NCBI GenBank assembly: GCA_964627935.1
Contig: CAZVLB010000002.1
Location: 1 to 64,000, forward strand
Source of the DNA: JAABVY01 sp964627935
GTDB taxonomy: Bacteria > Zixibacteria > MSB-5A5 > JAABVY01
Reading direction: 5' to 3'
Length of the DNA: 64,000 bases
Shown here: positions 26,289 to 33,977 of the stretch, one piece after another
How the letters are laid out: each line of letters opens with the position of its first letter
Position numbering within the stretch: position 1 is the stretch's first letter
Notes under the pieces: generated by a model
What the model was told of the DNA's origin: nothing
Seen by the model: only the letters and a program-made list of their open reading frames with translations
The model's database searches: none
Position numbers and translations under genes: made by a program

Positions 26289-26373
26289 GCAAAAAGCTGG
26301 AAATGCCCCCGGCTATGCTATTTATATGCTTTATTCTGTTTATCTTTCCCGCAATCTATCCGATAATTTCAAT

Positions 26374-26592
26374 ATGGGAAAACTGACTGAAAAATATGCA
26401 TTGAAGAAGAAGCAGGAATGCGCCTATGTCAAGGTCTGTTATTTTGCCGAGGCGATGAACTGTTTCGGATATAAACAGGACTGTCCGCTTTATCGCAAGT
26501 CCAATGGTGATTATCTTTCGGCCGCCGATTTTCATAAAACAATCGATGAGCTGATCGATAAAACCAAAGCCAAACATATGGGCCTTTTGTAG
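26374..26592 (+). CDS. Small Cys-rich protein of unknown function
   Basis: ATG at 26374 gives 72 residues (MGKLTEKYALKKKQECAYVK...). An upstream ATG at 26326 is possible but has no ribosome binding site. The four cysteines are spaced C-x5-C-x7-C-x6-C (CAYVKVC, then MNC, then DC), which could bind zinc or an iron-sulphur cluster. There is no signal peptide or membrane helix. It stands alone between the minus-strand TPR operon and the flgF operon. I do not recognise it, and the start is uncertain. Confidence 0.6.
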   Translation: MGKLTEKYALKKKQECAYVKVCYFAEAMNCFGYKQDCPLYRKSNGDYLSAADFHKTIDELIDKTKAKHMGLL

Positions 26593-26755
26593 GAAATTCT
26601 TTCTTGGCGCAGGGAAATTTATTTCCGGCATTTTTTGGAAGATCCGCATAAAGAGTCCATCCGGCCTCCCGCCATGGCCAATTCGACCAGTCCTAAGGCA
26701 ATGACACTTAAGCACTTAAAATAATCCTCCAAAATCGTATCTGCTCCCGTTCAGT

Positions 26756-26772
26756 TTGGCACATGCTCTGCA
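26756..26772 (+). promoter_or_regulatory. Sigma-54 promoter of the flgF operon
   Basis: TTGGCAC (26756-26762), five spacer bases and CTGCA (26768-26772) give GG-N10-GC, the sigma-54 -24/-12 hallmark. The -12 GC lies 24 bases before the flgF ATG, with GGAGG (26784-26788) in between. This matches the established use of sigma-54 for mid-class rod and ring genes in many bacteria. Confidence 0.8.
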
Positions 26773-26794
26773 TTATGCGGCATGGAGGAATATT

Positions 26795-27523
26795 ATGATT
26801 AAAGGCATACACCACGCCGCATCCGGGATGCTTCCGCGTGTAGTGAAACAGGAGACGGTCGCCAATAACCTGGCCAATATCAACACGCCGGGCTACAAGC
26901 GCGAATCGGTTTTCCTGCGCCAGCTGGACAGCGCCCAGGCACGGCTCAGCAAAACAGAAAGCGAGTGGCAAACACCCATGATTGATGATATCTATACCGA
27001 TTATTCACGTGGCGCCCTGGAATATACCGGGGACAATCTCGATCTTGCCATTGATGGTGATGGATTCTTTGTGGTCCAGACGCCGGATGGCGAATTATAC
27101 ACTCGCAATGGCAATTTCCATCTTGATGCTCTTGGTAATTTGATGTCATCCGACGGTATGCCGGTTCTGTCCGACCAGGGCCCGGTTCAGGCACCCGAGG
27201 GCCAGCTGACGATCGGTGTTGATGGCACTATCATTGTTGATGGCGAGGAATACGGTCAGCTTCGAGTTGTTGATTTCGAAAAACCTTACAGGCTCGAAAA
27301 GGTAGCCGCCGGAGTATATAAACCGGCCGAGGATGCCAATCAAATCGAGCTGGAATATACATACATCCGCCAGGGATATCTGGAAAAATCCAATGTCGAT
27401 ATCATGCGCGAGATGGTCGACATGATCGCTTCATACAGGAATTATGAGTCCGACCAGCGGGCAATCAGCATCCTCGATGAGACCCTGGGCAAAGCGGTTA
27501 ATGAAGTCGGCAAGGTAAGATAA
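26795..27523 (+). CDS. flgF: Flagellar basal-body rod protein FlgF
   Basis: ATG at 26795 follows GGAGG by six bases and gives 242 residues. The open frame extends to 26756, but that start would lie in the sigma-54 promoter. N-terminal QETVANNLANINTPGYKRE and the GDNLDLAIDGDGFFVVQTPDG segment mark a FlgF/FlgG rod protein. The C-terminus has the SNVDIMREMVDMIASYRNYE helix. Its place before flgG identifies it as FlgF, the proximal rod protein. FlgG paralogy is the only alternative. Confidence 0.9.
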   Translation: MIKGIHHAASGMLPRVVKQETVANNLANINTPGYKRESVFLRQLDSAQARLSKTESEWQTPMIDDIYTDYSRGALEYTGDNLDLAIDGDGFFVVQTPDGELYTRNGNFHLDALGNLMSSDGMPVLSDQGPVQAPEGQLTIGVDGTIIVDGEEYGQLRVVDFEKPYRLEKVAAGVYKPAEDANQIELEYTYIRQGYLEKSNVDIMREMVDMIASYRNYESDQRAISILDETLGKAVNEVGKVR

Positions 27524-27534
27524 GGAGGCTATAA

Positions 27535-28323
27535 ATGATAAAGGCAATGAGAACGGCTGCCAGCGGCATGTCCGCGCAGCAGATGAATGTCGATAATATC
27601 GCCAACAATCTGGCTAACGTAAATACAACCGGATTCAAGAAAAGCAAGGTGGAATTTCAGGATGTGCTTTACCAGCGCCTATCCGATGCCGGCGTTTCCA
27701 GTATCACCGGCTCCGTGATTCCCACCAACCTCGAGGTGGGATATGGTGTCAAGCCGGTTGCGACAACGCGCCAGTTTGCCATGGGCGAGCTTTCACCGAC
27801 TGAGAACCCGTTTGACCTGGCTATCGAGGGCAACGGCTTCTTTCAAATTACATTACCCGATGGCACCACCGGATATACCCGTGACGGCACGTTCAAGATC
27901 AGCCCCGATGGGCGCCTGATTACCTCCGATGGATTCTTCCTGACCCCGGAAATCACGATCCCCGAGGATGCCGAATCGGTCAATATCACTCCGCAGGGTA
28001 TTGTGGCTGTGATGCAGGTGGGCCAGAATGAGCCAACCGAGGTCGGTCAGCTTGAACTGGCAAGGTTCATCAACCCGTCGGGACTGTCAGCCATTGGACA
28101 TAATCTTTATGAACAGACCGCCGCTTCGGGTGACCCGATCACATCGGTACCCGGAGAAGAGGGAGTGGGCCGGATCGCGCAGGGTTACCTGGAGGTCTCA
28201 AATGTTGACGTGGTCAATGAGATGGTCAACATGATTATTGCCCAGAGAGCCTATGAAATTAATTCCAAGGCAATTCAAACCAGCGAAGATATGACGCAAA
28301 TCGCCAACAACCTGAAGAGATAG
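27535..28323 (+). CDS. flgG: Flagellar distal rod protein FlgG
   Basis: The 262-residue product starts IKAMRTAASGMSAQQMNVD, contains NIANNLANVNTTGFKKSKVEF and ENPFDLAIEGNGFFQITLPDG, and ends with VNEMVNMIIAQRAYEINSKA. These are FlgG hallmarks at the family length (about 260). FlgG builds the distal rod that passes through the P and L rings. Confidence 0.96.
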   Translation: MIKAMRTAASGMSAQQMNVDNIANNLANVNTTGFKKSKVEFQDVLYQRLSDAGVSSITGSVIPTNLEVGYGVKPVATTRQFAMGELSPTENPFDLAIEGNGFFQITLPDGTTGYTRDGTFKISPDGRLITSDGFFLTPEITIPEDAESVNITPQGIVAVMQVGQNEPTEVGQLELARFINPSGLSAIGHNLYEQTAASGDPITSVPGEEGVGRIAQGYLEVSNVDVVNEMVNMIIAQRAYEINSKAIQTSEDMTQIANNLKR

Positions 28324-28326
28324 GCT

Positions 28327-29016
28327 ATGATATTTAAAAGCATGTTGACTACGGTTTTGATGGTGATTTTCCTCTCGGGGGCATTGTTGAATGCCGGTCC
28401 GATCGCAGATGAAATCAAAGATCACATCATGATGACATTCGATTTCGATCCGGATTACACCGAAATAGAATGCCGGCCGGAAATCGATTCGATCACCATC
28501 AGCGATTCGACCATCATAACAGTAAGCTGCCGCGAATACCCAAAACCTGAGGGCTACTTTCCATTAAAGGTCGTCCTGCAGGAGGGTTCCGGGGCGGTGC
28601 GGTCGATCGCAACATCGATTCATGTCAGATTTTACAAGGATGTTCTGGTGGCCAAAGAAAGGGTCAAATCCCGCACACCGATTCAGCCGTCAGATTTTGA
28701 AATCGAACGGATGGAGATCTCGAAAATAGTTGGTACTCCAGTTGAAGAGTTCGAAGAACTGGGTGGTATGCGTTCATCTAAGACAATCACCCGCGGCAAA
28801 ATCCTGACCCATGAGATGATGGAAGAGATTCCGGTAATCCACAGGGGAGAACGGGTACGCATAGTCTATAAAACCGGAACGTTGACGGTCGAATCCTATG
28901 GTATCGCCCGCAGGGATGCTGTCGAGGGCGAGACAGTCGAGGTTAAGAATACTGCAAGCGGAAAAAGAATTTTCGGCCGAGCCTCGGCTCAGGGCGATGT
29001 TCTGGTGGAGAGATAA
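28327..29016 (+). CDS. flgA: Flagellar P-ring assembly chaperone FlgA
   Basis: The 229-residue protein has an N-terminal signal peptide (MLTTVLMVIFLSGALLNAGP) for export to the periplasm. The C-terminal half is the FlgA SAF-like domain (VLVAKERVKSRTPIQPSDFE, KTITRGKILTHEMM, IHRGERVRIVYKTGTLTVES). FlgA helps FlgI polymerise around the rod. It lies between flgG and flgH, and the spacing to flgH is two bases. Confidence 0.92.
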   Translation: MIFKSMLTTVLMVIFLSGALLNAGPIADEIKDHIMMTFDFDPDYTEIECRPEIDSITISDSTIITVSCREYPKPEGYFPLKVVLQEGSGAVRSIATSIHVRFYKDVLVAKERVKSRTPIQPSDFEIERMEISKIVGTPVEEFEELGGMRSSKTITRGKILTHEMMEEIPVIHRGERVRIVYKTGTLTVESYGIARRDAVEGETVEVKNTASGKRIFGRASAQGDVLVER

Positions 29017-29018
29017 TT

Positions 29019-29606
29019 ATGAAGAAAATCTGGTTCCTGATATTCATACTTCTAATCTGTCTGTTGCTGCCATATTCGCTTAAGGCAACACATTTCGAGG
29101 CGTCAACAAACTCGATTTTCTCAGATGTACGCGCCAGTGAAATCGGCGATATCCTGACCATCTTGATCTATGAAGATGCTCAGGCGCAGACTGCCAATCA
29201 GACCAAGGGTGAAAAATCAAATGATTTTGAGCTGTCCGGAGGGCCCGGATCGGGACCGTTGGATTTTATTCCGCTTTTCGGCGTATCGGGCGAGAACAGC
29301 TCAACCTATGACGGCAAGGGATCGCAGTCACGCAGGAATAATCTCAGGGCCCGCATGACAGTCCGGGTTGTGGCCATCAGGTCCAACGGCGACCTGGTCA
29401 TCGAGGGCAGCCGTGTAATCGGAATAAACGGCGATAAAGAAGTACTGACCCTGACCGGCATAGTCCGTCCCCAGGACATAAATTCAGACAACACCGTGGA
29501 TTCATATAACCTTGCCGATGCACAGATAACTTATACCGGCAAGGGCCCGGCTTCCACCGCCGGACGCCCGGGAGTGCTGGCAAGAGTTCTTAACTGGCTG
29601 TTTTAG
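29019..29606 (+). CDS. flgH: Flagellar L-ring protein FlgH, apparently without lipobox
   Basis: The 195-residue product is FlgH by ASEIGDILTILIYEDAQAQT near residue 43 and the C-terminal GIVRPQDINSDNTVDSYNLADA motif. FlgH forms the outer-membrane L ring. The N-terminal hydrophobic stretch contains one cysteine (Cys14), but it is preceded by LLI rather than a lipobox ending Gly/Ala/Ser-Cys, and the usual linker after the lipid anchor is missing. The protein is shorter than the usual ~220-230. ATG 29019 is supported by a two-base gap to flgA. Confidence 0.9.
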   Translation: MKKIWFLIFILLICLLLPYSLKATHFEASTNSIFSDVRASEIGDILTILIYEDAQAQTANQTKGEKSNDFELSGGPGSGPLDFIPLFGVSGENSSTYDGKGSQSRRNNLRARMTVRVVAIRSNGDLVIEGSRVIGINGDKEVLTLTGIVRPQDINSDNTVDSYNLADAQITYTGKGPASTAGRPGVLARVLNWLF

Positions 29607-29611
29607 GAGAG

Positions 29612-30736
29612 ATGATGAATAGGATAATCATCATTACCGTTTTAATTGCTCTAAGTATTGGCTTTTTCCCGGTTCAAAATGACCTTCATGCCGACACTCG
29701 TATCAAGGATATTGTGCAAATCAATGGCTGGCACAATACAAGATTGTTCGGCTATGGTCTGGTGACCGGCCTTGACGGCAGCGGCGACAGCAAGGGCACA
29801 CAGTTTACGATTCAGTCGCTGGTCAATATGCTCCAGCGTCTGGGTGTAACAGTGCCTGTTAACCAGGTAAAGGTCAAAAATGTGGCCGCCGTTGTGGTGA
29901 CCGCATCACTGCCGCCCAATGCCAGCGTTGGTTCCAGTATCGATGTTACTGTCTCCTCAATGGGCGATGCTACCTCATTGGCCGGAGGTATTCTGCTGCT
30001 GACACCGCTTTCCGCCAAAGACGGAAAAATATATGCCTATGCTCAGGGACCGATTTCGATTGGTGGATTCAATGTCCAGGTTGATGGCGGCAACCGAATC
30101 ATCAACAACTACACCCTGGTAGGTATGGTCACCAATGGCGCAATTGTCGAACGGGCCGCATTGACCGGCGATGTCGATCTGCGCACATTGCAGCTCAGCC
30201 TGTTAAATCCCGACTATACCACGATCAATCGTATCAAGCAGAAAATAAATGAGCGATTCCCCGGATCGGCATATCCATTGGATAACTCGATCCTGGAAAT
30301 CAAAATTCCCGAAGATATGCAGCATCGTGCCGGATGGGTCGACTTCATTGCCTCAATAGAAAATATCAGGATAGACCCTGATCAGAAGGCGCGTATCGTG
30401 GTCAATGAACGTACCGGTACAATCGTTGCCGGCGCGGATGTCACCATTGCGCCGGTCGCCCTGGCTCATGGCAATATCACGATTTCGATTTCAACCCTGC
30501 CGGTTATTTCACAACCCAACCCGTTCTCGGAGAAGGGCGAGACTGTAGTCGAATCCCAGTCCCAGATTCAGGTGACCGAGGAACAGGCCCGTGTAATACC
30601 CATGGAAGAAAGCGTCAATATCTATGATGTGGCCCAGGCATTGAATGCCATCGGTGCGGCTCCCAGGGATATCATCGCCATTTTCCAGGCCCTGAAGCAA
30701 ACCGGAGCATTACGCGCGGAGCTGGTAGTCCTATGA
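29612..30736 (+). CDS. flgI: Flagellar P-ring protein FlgI
   Basis: The 374-residue protein starts with a signal peptide (IIIITVLIALSIGFF). The FlgI motifs follow: RIKDIVQINGWHNTRLFGYG, LVTGLDGSGDSKGTQFT and VVVTASLPPNASVGSSIDVTV. The C-terminal segment includes NIYDVAQALNAIGAAPRDII. FlgI forms the periplasmic P ring. ATG 29612 or 29615 (MM) may be the true start. The end overlaps flgJ by four bases. Confidence 0.95.
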   Translation: MMNRIIIITVLIALSIGFFPVQNDLHADTRIKDIVQINGWHNTRLFGYGLVTGLDGSGDSKGTQFTIQSLVNMLQRLGVTVPVNQVKVKNVAAVVVTASLPPNASVGSSIDVTVSSMGDATSLAGGILLLTPLSAKDGKIYAYAQGPISIGGFNVQVDGGNRIINNYTLVGMVTNGAIVERAALTGDVDLRTLQLSLLNPDYTTINRIKQKINERFPGSAYPLDNSILEIKIPEDMQHRAGWVDFIASIENIRIDPDQKARIVVNERTGTIVAGADVTIAPVALAHGNITISISTLPVISQPNPFSEKGETVVESQSQIQVTEEQARVIPMEESVNIYDVAQALNAIGAAPRDIIAIFQALKQTGALRAELVVL

Positions 30737-31668
30737 TAAACAGCAATATGCAGATCGGTGAAGCGCTACAGGCGGCATCCACAATCGAGGATCGCAAGCT
30801 GAAAAAAGCGCTGAAAGGATTCGAGTCGATATTTTTGCATCAGCTGCTGAAATCGATGCGCACATCCTTCGTGTCCGATGACCGCAAGAGCGGACTGGGC
30901 AAAGACACTTTTATGTCCATCACCGATCAGGCAGTAGCGGATCATATTTCCGAAACAGGCGGAATCGGAATCGCCGAGATTTTATACAAGCATTTCAAGC
31001 GTCAGGAAAACCTCGAGCAGGGATTAAAGGTCAAAAAGACCGATGACCAGCATATCTCATTGCAGGACAAAAATAAAGATAATTCGATCAAAATCAAAGA
31101 GGTCCTTAATGACCTGATGCGCATAGGTCGTAATTCGAGCATAATCAATGAGGTGAAGAATATTCCTATCGATCGAACCAAAAACCTGCGCATCCCCAAG
31201 GTACCGGAAATGCCTGAAATAAAGAAGGCCCCGGAGACGGAAAAACCCGACAAAATCCAGACGGCCATAGACCGTGCGGCCAAAGAGTTTAAGCTAAATC
31301 CCGACCTGATCAGGGCTGTAATCCGGGCCGAATCGAATTTCAATCCCCGGGCGGTTTCTCCCAAAGGCGCGGCGGGACTTATGCAATTAATCGATACAAC
31401 CGCCGCCGACATGGGCGTTAAGGACCGTTTCGATCCGGAAGAAAATGTCATGGGGGGCGCCAAATATTTGCGCAAAATGCTGGATCGATTCGGCGGTGAT
31501 TTGAAACTGGCGCTGGCCGCATATAATGCCGGACCGGAGAATGTTAAAAAACATGACGGCGTGCCACCTTTCGATGAGACAATCAAGTACGTCGATAAGG
31601 TGATTAAATTCATGAATGAAGGCAACCAAAGTAAAGATTCTAAAGACTTGCGCCGACAAGCCCTATAA
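30733..31668 (+). CDS. flgJ: FlgJ-type rod-binding protein fused to a lytic transglycosylase domain
   Basis: The 311-residue protein has two parts. The N-terminus (about 15-95) is the FlgJ rod-binding domain (KGFESIFLHQLLKSMR, TDQAVADHISETGGIGIAE). Residues about 175-300 are an SLT-type transglycosylase domain: IRAVIRAESNFNPRAVSPKG with the probable catalytic Glu200, then AAGLMQL and LALAAYNAGPENV. FlgJ of Escherichia coli instead carries a glucosaminidase domain. The enzyme would open peptidoglycan for rod passage. It overlaps flgI by four bases. Confidence 0.93.
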   Translation: MINSNMQIGEALQAASTIEDRKLKKALKGFESIFLHQLLKSMRTSFVSDDRKSGLGKDTFMSITDQAVADHISETGGIGIAEILYKHFKRQENLEQGLKVKKTDDQHISLQDKNKDNSIKIKEVLNDLMRIGRNSSIINEVKNIPIDRTKNLRIPKVPEMPEIKKAPETEKPDKIQTAIDRAAKEFKLNPDLIRAVIRAESNFNPRAVSPKGAAGLMQLIDTTAADMGVKDRFDPEENVMGGAKYLRKMLDRFGGDLKLALAAYNAGPENVKKHDGVPPFDETIKYVDKVIKFMNEGNQSKDSKDLRRQAL

Positions 31669-31674
31669 GGAGGA

Positions 31675-32166
31675 ATGGTGCAATCTCTTTACAACAAATT
31701 AGTAGAAATAGTCGAGGAGGAAGCCCTCTGTCTGGAGCGTTTTCTGTCCCTGCTGGTAGATCAGCAGAAATACCTGGTCGAAAACGATATAGACAGTCTT
31801 AAAGAGGGTGTTTCCCACCAGCAGGAGATTATCAATCGTATCAAAATGCTGGAGAAGAGCAGGGGGCAGTTAGTCAGCCGCTTTTCGGAGTCTCTGGACC
31901 TCAATCCGCGTGATATCACGATTAGCAGCCTGGCCCGCAAAGCAGAGGGCCAGATCGCTGACAAGCTTCTGGGTCTTCAGAATGCATTGTTATCATTGCA
32001 TCAGAAGATCGAGAAAGCCAGGCGCAAGAATGAATTTCTGATTGAGCATTCGATGAAGTATATCGAGGGCACAATCCGCTTGATTGCCCGGCAGACTGAT
32101 GACAAGCGCGACTATGCACCCCGCCGCAAAAAACAGGAAAGTATGATCGTCTCGAGGACTGTTTGA
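31675..32166 (+). CDS. flgN: FlgN-type flagellar chaperone
   Basis: The 163-residue, mostly helical coiled-coil protein lies directly before flgK, the place of FlgN, which chaperones the FlgK and FlgL junction proteins. Helical segments such as VEEEALCLERFLSLLVDQQK and the FlgN-like spacing support the call. ATG 31675 is very close to the AAGGAGG, so GTG 31678 (five bases away) is an alternative start. A second FlgN/FliT-like protein is encoded downstream of fliS. Confidence 0.82.
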   Translation: MVQSLYNKLVEIVEEEALCLERFLSLLVDQQKYLVENDIDSLKEGVSHQQEIINRIKMLEKSRGQLVSRFSESLDLNPRDITISSLARKAEGQIADKLLGLQNALLSLHQKIEKARRKNEFLIEHSMKYIEGTIRLIARQTDDKRDYAPRRKKQESMIVSRTV

Positions 32167-32180
32167 TATAGGAGAAATCC

Positions 32181-33584
32181 ATGTACGGCCTGTTCAATGG
32201 ACTTGAAATAGGGAAAAGGGCCTTAATATCATCCCAGCTTGCCATGACTACGATTGGCCACAATATGGCCAATGTCAACACGCCGGGATATACCCGTCAG
32301 CGCACAATGATCACATCGGCAGAACCGGTTGATACCCCCTGGGGCAATACCGGTAACGGTGTCAAGATCCATGGCGTTGAACATATCCGCGACCTGTTCC
32401 TGACCGGACAGTATCGTCAGGAAAACGGCAGCCTGGGCAACTGGGAATTCGCGCAGAAAACCGTATCCCAGATAGAGGGTTTCTTCAACGAACCGCATGA
32501 CAACAGCCTGGGTGATGTTCTGGATCAATTCTGGAAGGCCTGGAATACGCTTTCCGGAAGTGCCGATGAGCCCCAGGCCCGTAATGCCCTGATCCAGCAG
32601 ACCAATGTTCTGGCCAACAGCTTTCATCAGCTCGACCGCCAGTTCCGCGAGCTGCGCCAGAATATCGATACCACGATCGGCGACAGGGTCCTGCAGCTAA
32701 ATCAGCTCGGCAAGCAGATCGCCAATCTGAATTTACAGATATCATATCAGGAACTGGGCACCCAGAAAGCCAATGATCTGCGCGATCAGCGTGATGTACT
32801 CATCGACGAGCTCTCCAAGTATGCTGATGTCAGCGTGCTGGAAAGGGAGAACGGCACCACGGCGGTCATGATCGGTTCGATGGCATTTGTGGATGGTGCC
32901 AACTACCTGAAAATAGGCACCAAGGTTGAATATGATGGCGATAATGCCACGACCACAAAAATTGTCTGGGCCGGGTCCAATACCGAGATAAAATTCCGCA
33001 ATGGCGAGATTAAGGGCATGATGGATGCCCGTGATAAAATGATTCCGGACTATCTTAATTCGCTCAATGAACTGACGCGGGGAATCGTGGAAAATGTAAA
33101 CGCGATTCATCGCCAGGGTTATGGCCTGGATGGCAACACCGATCGGGATTTCTTCGATCCGGAATTTACCACGGCGGCACACATACAGATCAATGTCGAG
33201 ATCAGTGATGATCCCGATTTGATCGCCGCGGCGACGGCGCCGGATGCTCCCGCCAATGGTCTGAATGCCGAGTCGATTTCCAAGATGATCTTCGGTGACC
33301 GTGTTTTGTCAGGAGGCACTACCACTATCCGTGAATATTATGGCGGTATGGTCGGCAAGCTCGGCATTGAGGCCATGGAAGCGGATAGTTATAAAGGCAA
33401 TTATGGACTTCTGGTCCAGCAGATAGAAAATCAAAGACAATCTGTACAGGGGGTCTCATTGGATGAAGAAATGACTTCCCTGGTTAAATTTCAGAACGCT
33501 TATGATGCCGCGGCCAGGGTTATTACAGCGATGGATCAGGCCCTGGAAACGCTGATTAACAATATGGGCATAGTCGGCCGATAA
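32181..33584 (+). CDS. flgK: Flagellar hook-associated protein 1 FlgK
   Basis: The 467-residue product starts MYGLFNGLEIGKRALISSQL and has the hook-family motif TIGHNMANVNTPGYTRQR near residue 26. The C-terminus SLDEEMTSLVKFQNAYDAAA completes the D0 coil. FlgK joins hook to filament. The end of the coding region overlaps a promoter-like sequence used by csrA (33554-33589), so the last codons are also regulatory DNA. Confidence 0.95.
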   Translation: MYGLFNGLEIGKRALISSQLAMTTIGHNMANVNTPGYTRQRTMITSAEPVDTPWGNTGNGVKIHGVEHIRDLFLTGQYRQENGSLGNWEFAQKTVSQIEGFFNEPHDNSLGDVLDQFWKAWNTLSGSADEPQARNALIQQTNVLANSFHQLDRQFRELRQNIDTTIGDRVLQLNQLGKQIANLNLQISYQELGTQKANDLRDQRDVLIDELSKYADVSVLERENGTTAVMIGSMAFVDGANYLKIGTKVEYDGDNATTTKIVWAGSNTEIKFRNGEIKGMMDARDKMIPDYLNSLNELTRGIVENVNAIHRQGYGLDGNTDRDFFDPEFTTAAHIQINVEISDDPDLIAAATAPDAPANGLNAESISKMIFGDRVLSGGTTTIREYYGGMVGKLGIEAMEADSYKGNYGLLVQQIENQRQSVQGVSLDEEMTSLVKFQNAYDAAARVITAMDQALETLINNMGIVGR

Positions 33585-33589
33585 TATAA
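33554..33589 (+). promoter_or_regulatory. Promoter-like bipartite element before csrA
   Basis: GATTAACA (33554-33561), 16 bases, then CCGATAATATAA (33578-33589). The same two blocks with the same spacing occur before flgM (58631-58666). The element reads either as sigma-28 (TAAC ... GGCCGATAA) or as sigma-70 (TTAACA-N18-GATAAT). It lies 22 bases before the csrA TTG, inside the end of flgK. The shared sequence, not a consensus score, is the main support. Confidence 0.55.
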
Positions 33590-33610
33590 GCGGACAATAG
33601 GAGGATAACT

Positions 33611-33922
33611 TTGCTCATACTAACAAGGAAGTTAGGCGAAAGCATTACCATCGGTGATAATATCAAGGTCACCGTATTGGGAATTTATGGGCGCCAGGTC
33701 AGGCTGGGTATCGAGGCTCCTCTCAAAGTGGTCGTGCACCGTGAGGAGATCTATGTCAAGATTCAGCAGGAAAACCGCAAGGCGTCCAAAGCCGACAAGG
33801 ATGAAGTCAACAATGCGGTTGAATATCTCAAAGGCAAATACAAGGATAATGTAAAAAAGTCCGAAAGTAAGCCGAAAATGAGATATAAGGATGACAGGTC
33901 AAAGAGACCACCAAAGCCATAG
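33611..33922 (+). CDS. csrA: Carbon storage regulator CsrA, C-terminally extended
   Basis: TTG at 33611 with GGAGGA at about 33600-33605 gives MLILTRKLGESITIGDNIKV, the CsrA start. The beta-sheet core (RLGIEAPLKVVVHREEIY) is intact. The product is 103 residues against a usual 60-75, with a Lys-rich C-terminal tail. CsrA binds GGA-containing hairpins in mRNA leaders. Here it sits between flgK and flgL, and fliW, its usual antagonist, is downstream. Confidence 0.95.
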   Translation: MLILTRKLGESITIGDNIKVTVLGIYGRQVRLGIEAPLKVVVHREEIYVKIQQENRKASKADKDEVNNAVEYLKGKYKDNVKKSESKPKMRYKDDRSKRPPKP

Positions 33923-33977
33923 TACCAGGGGTAAAATTGTATTCGGATCTTTTAAACATTTTATGGCAGGATAGGTT

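Noticed and set aside
26355..26372. CCGATAAT just before the Cys-rich gene
   Set aside because: No matching -35 block and a start would fall on the ATG.
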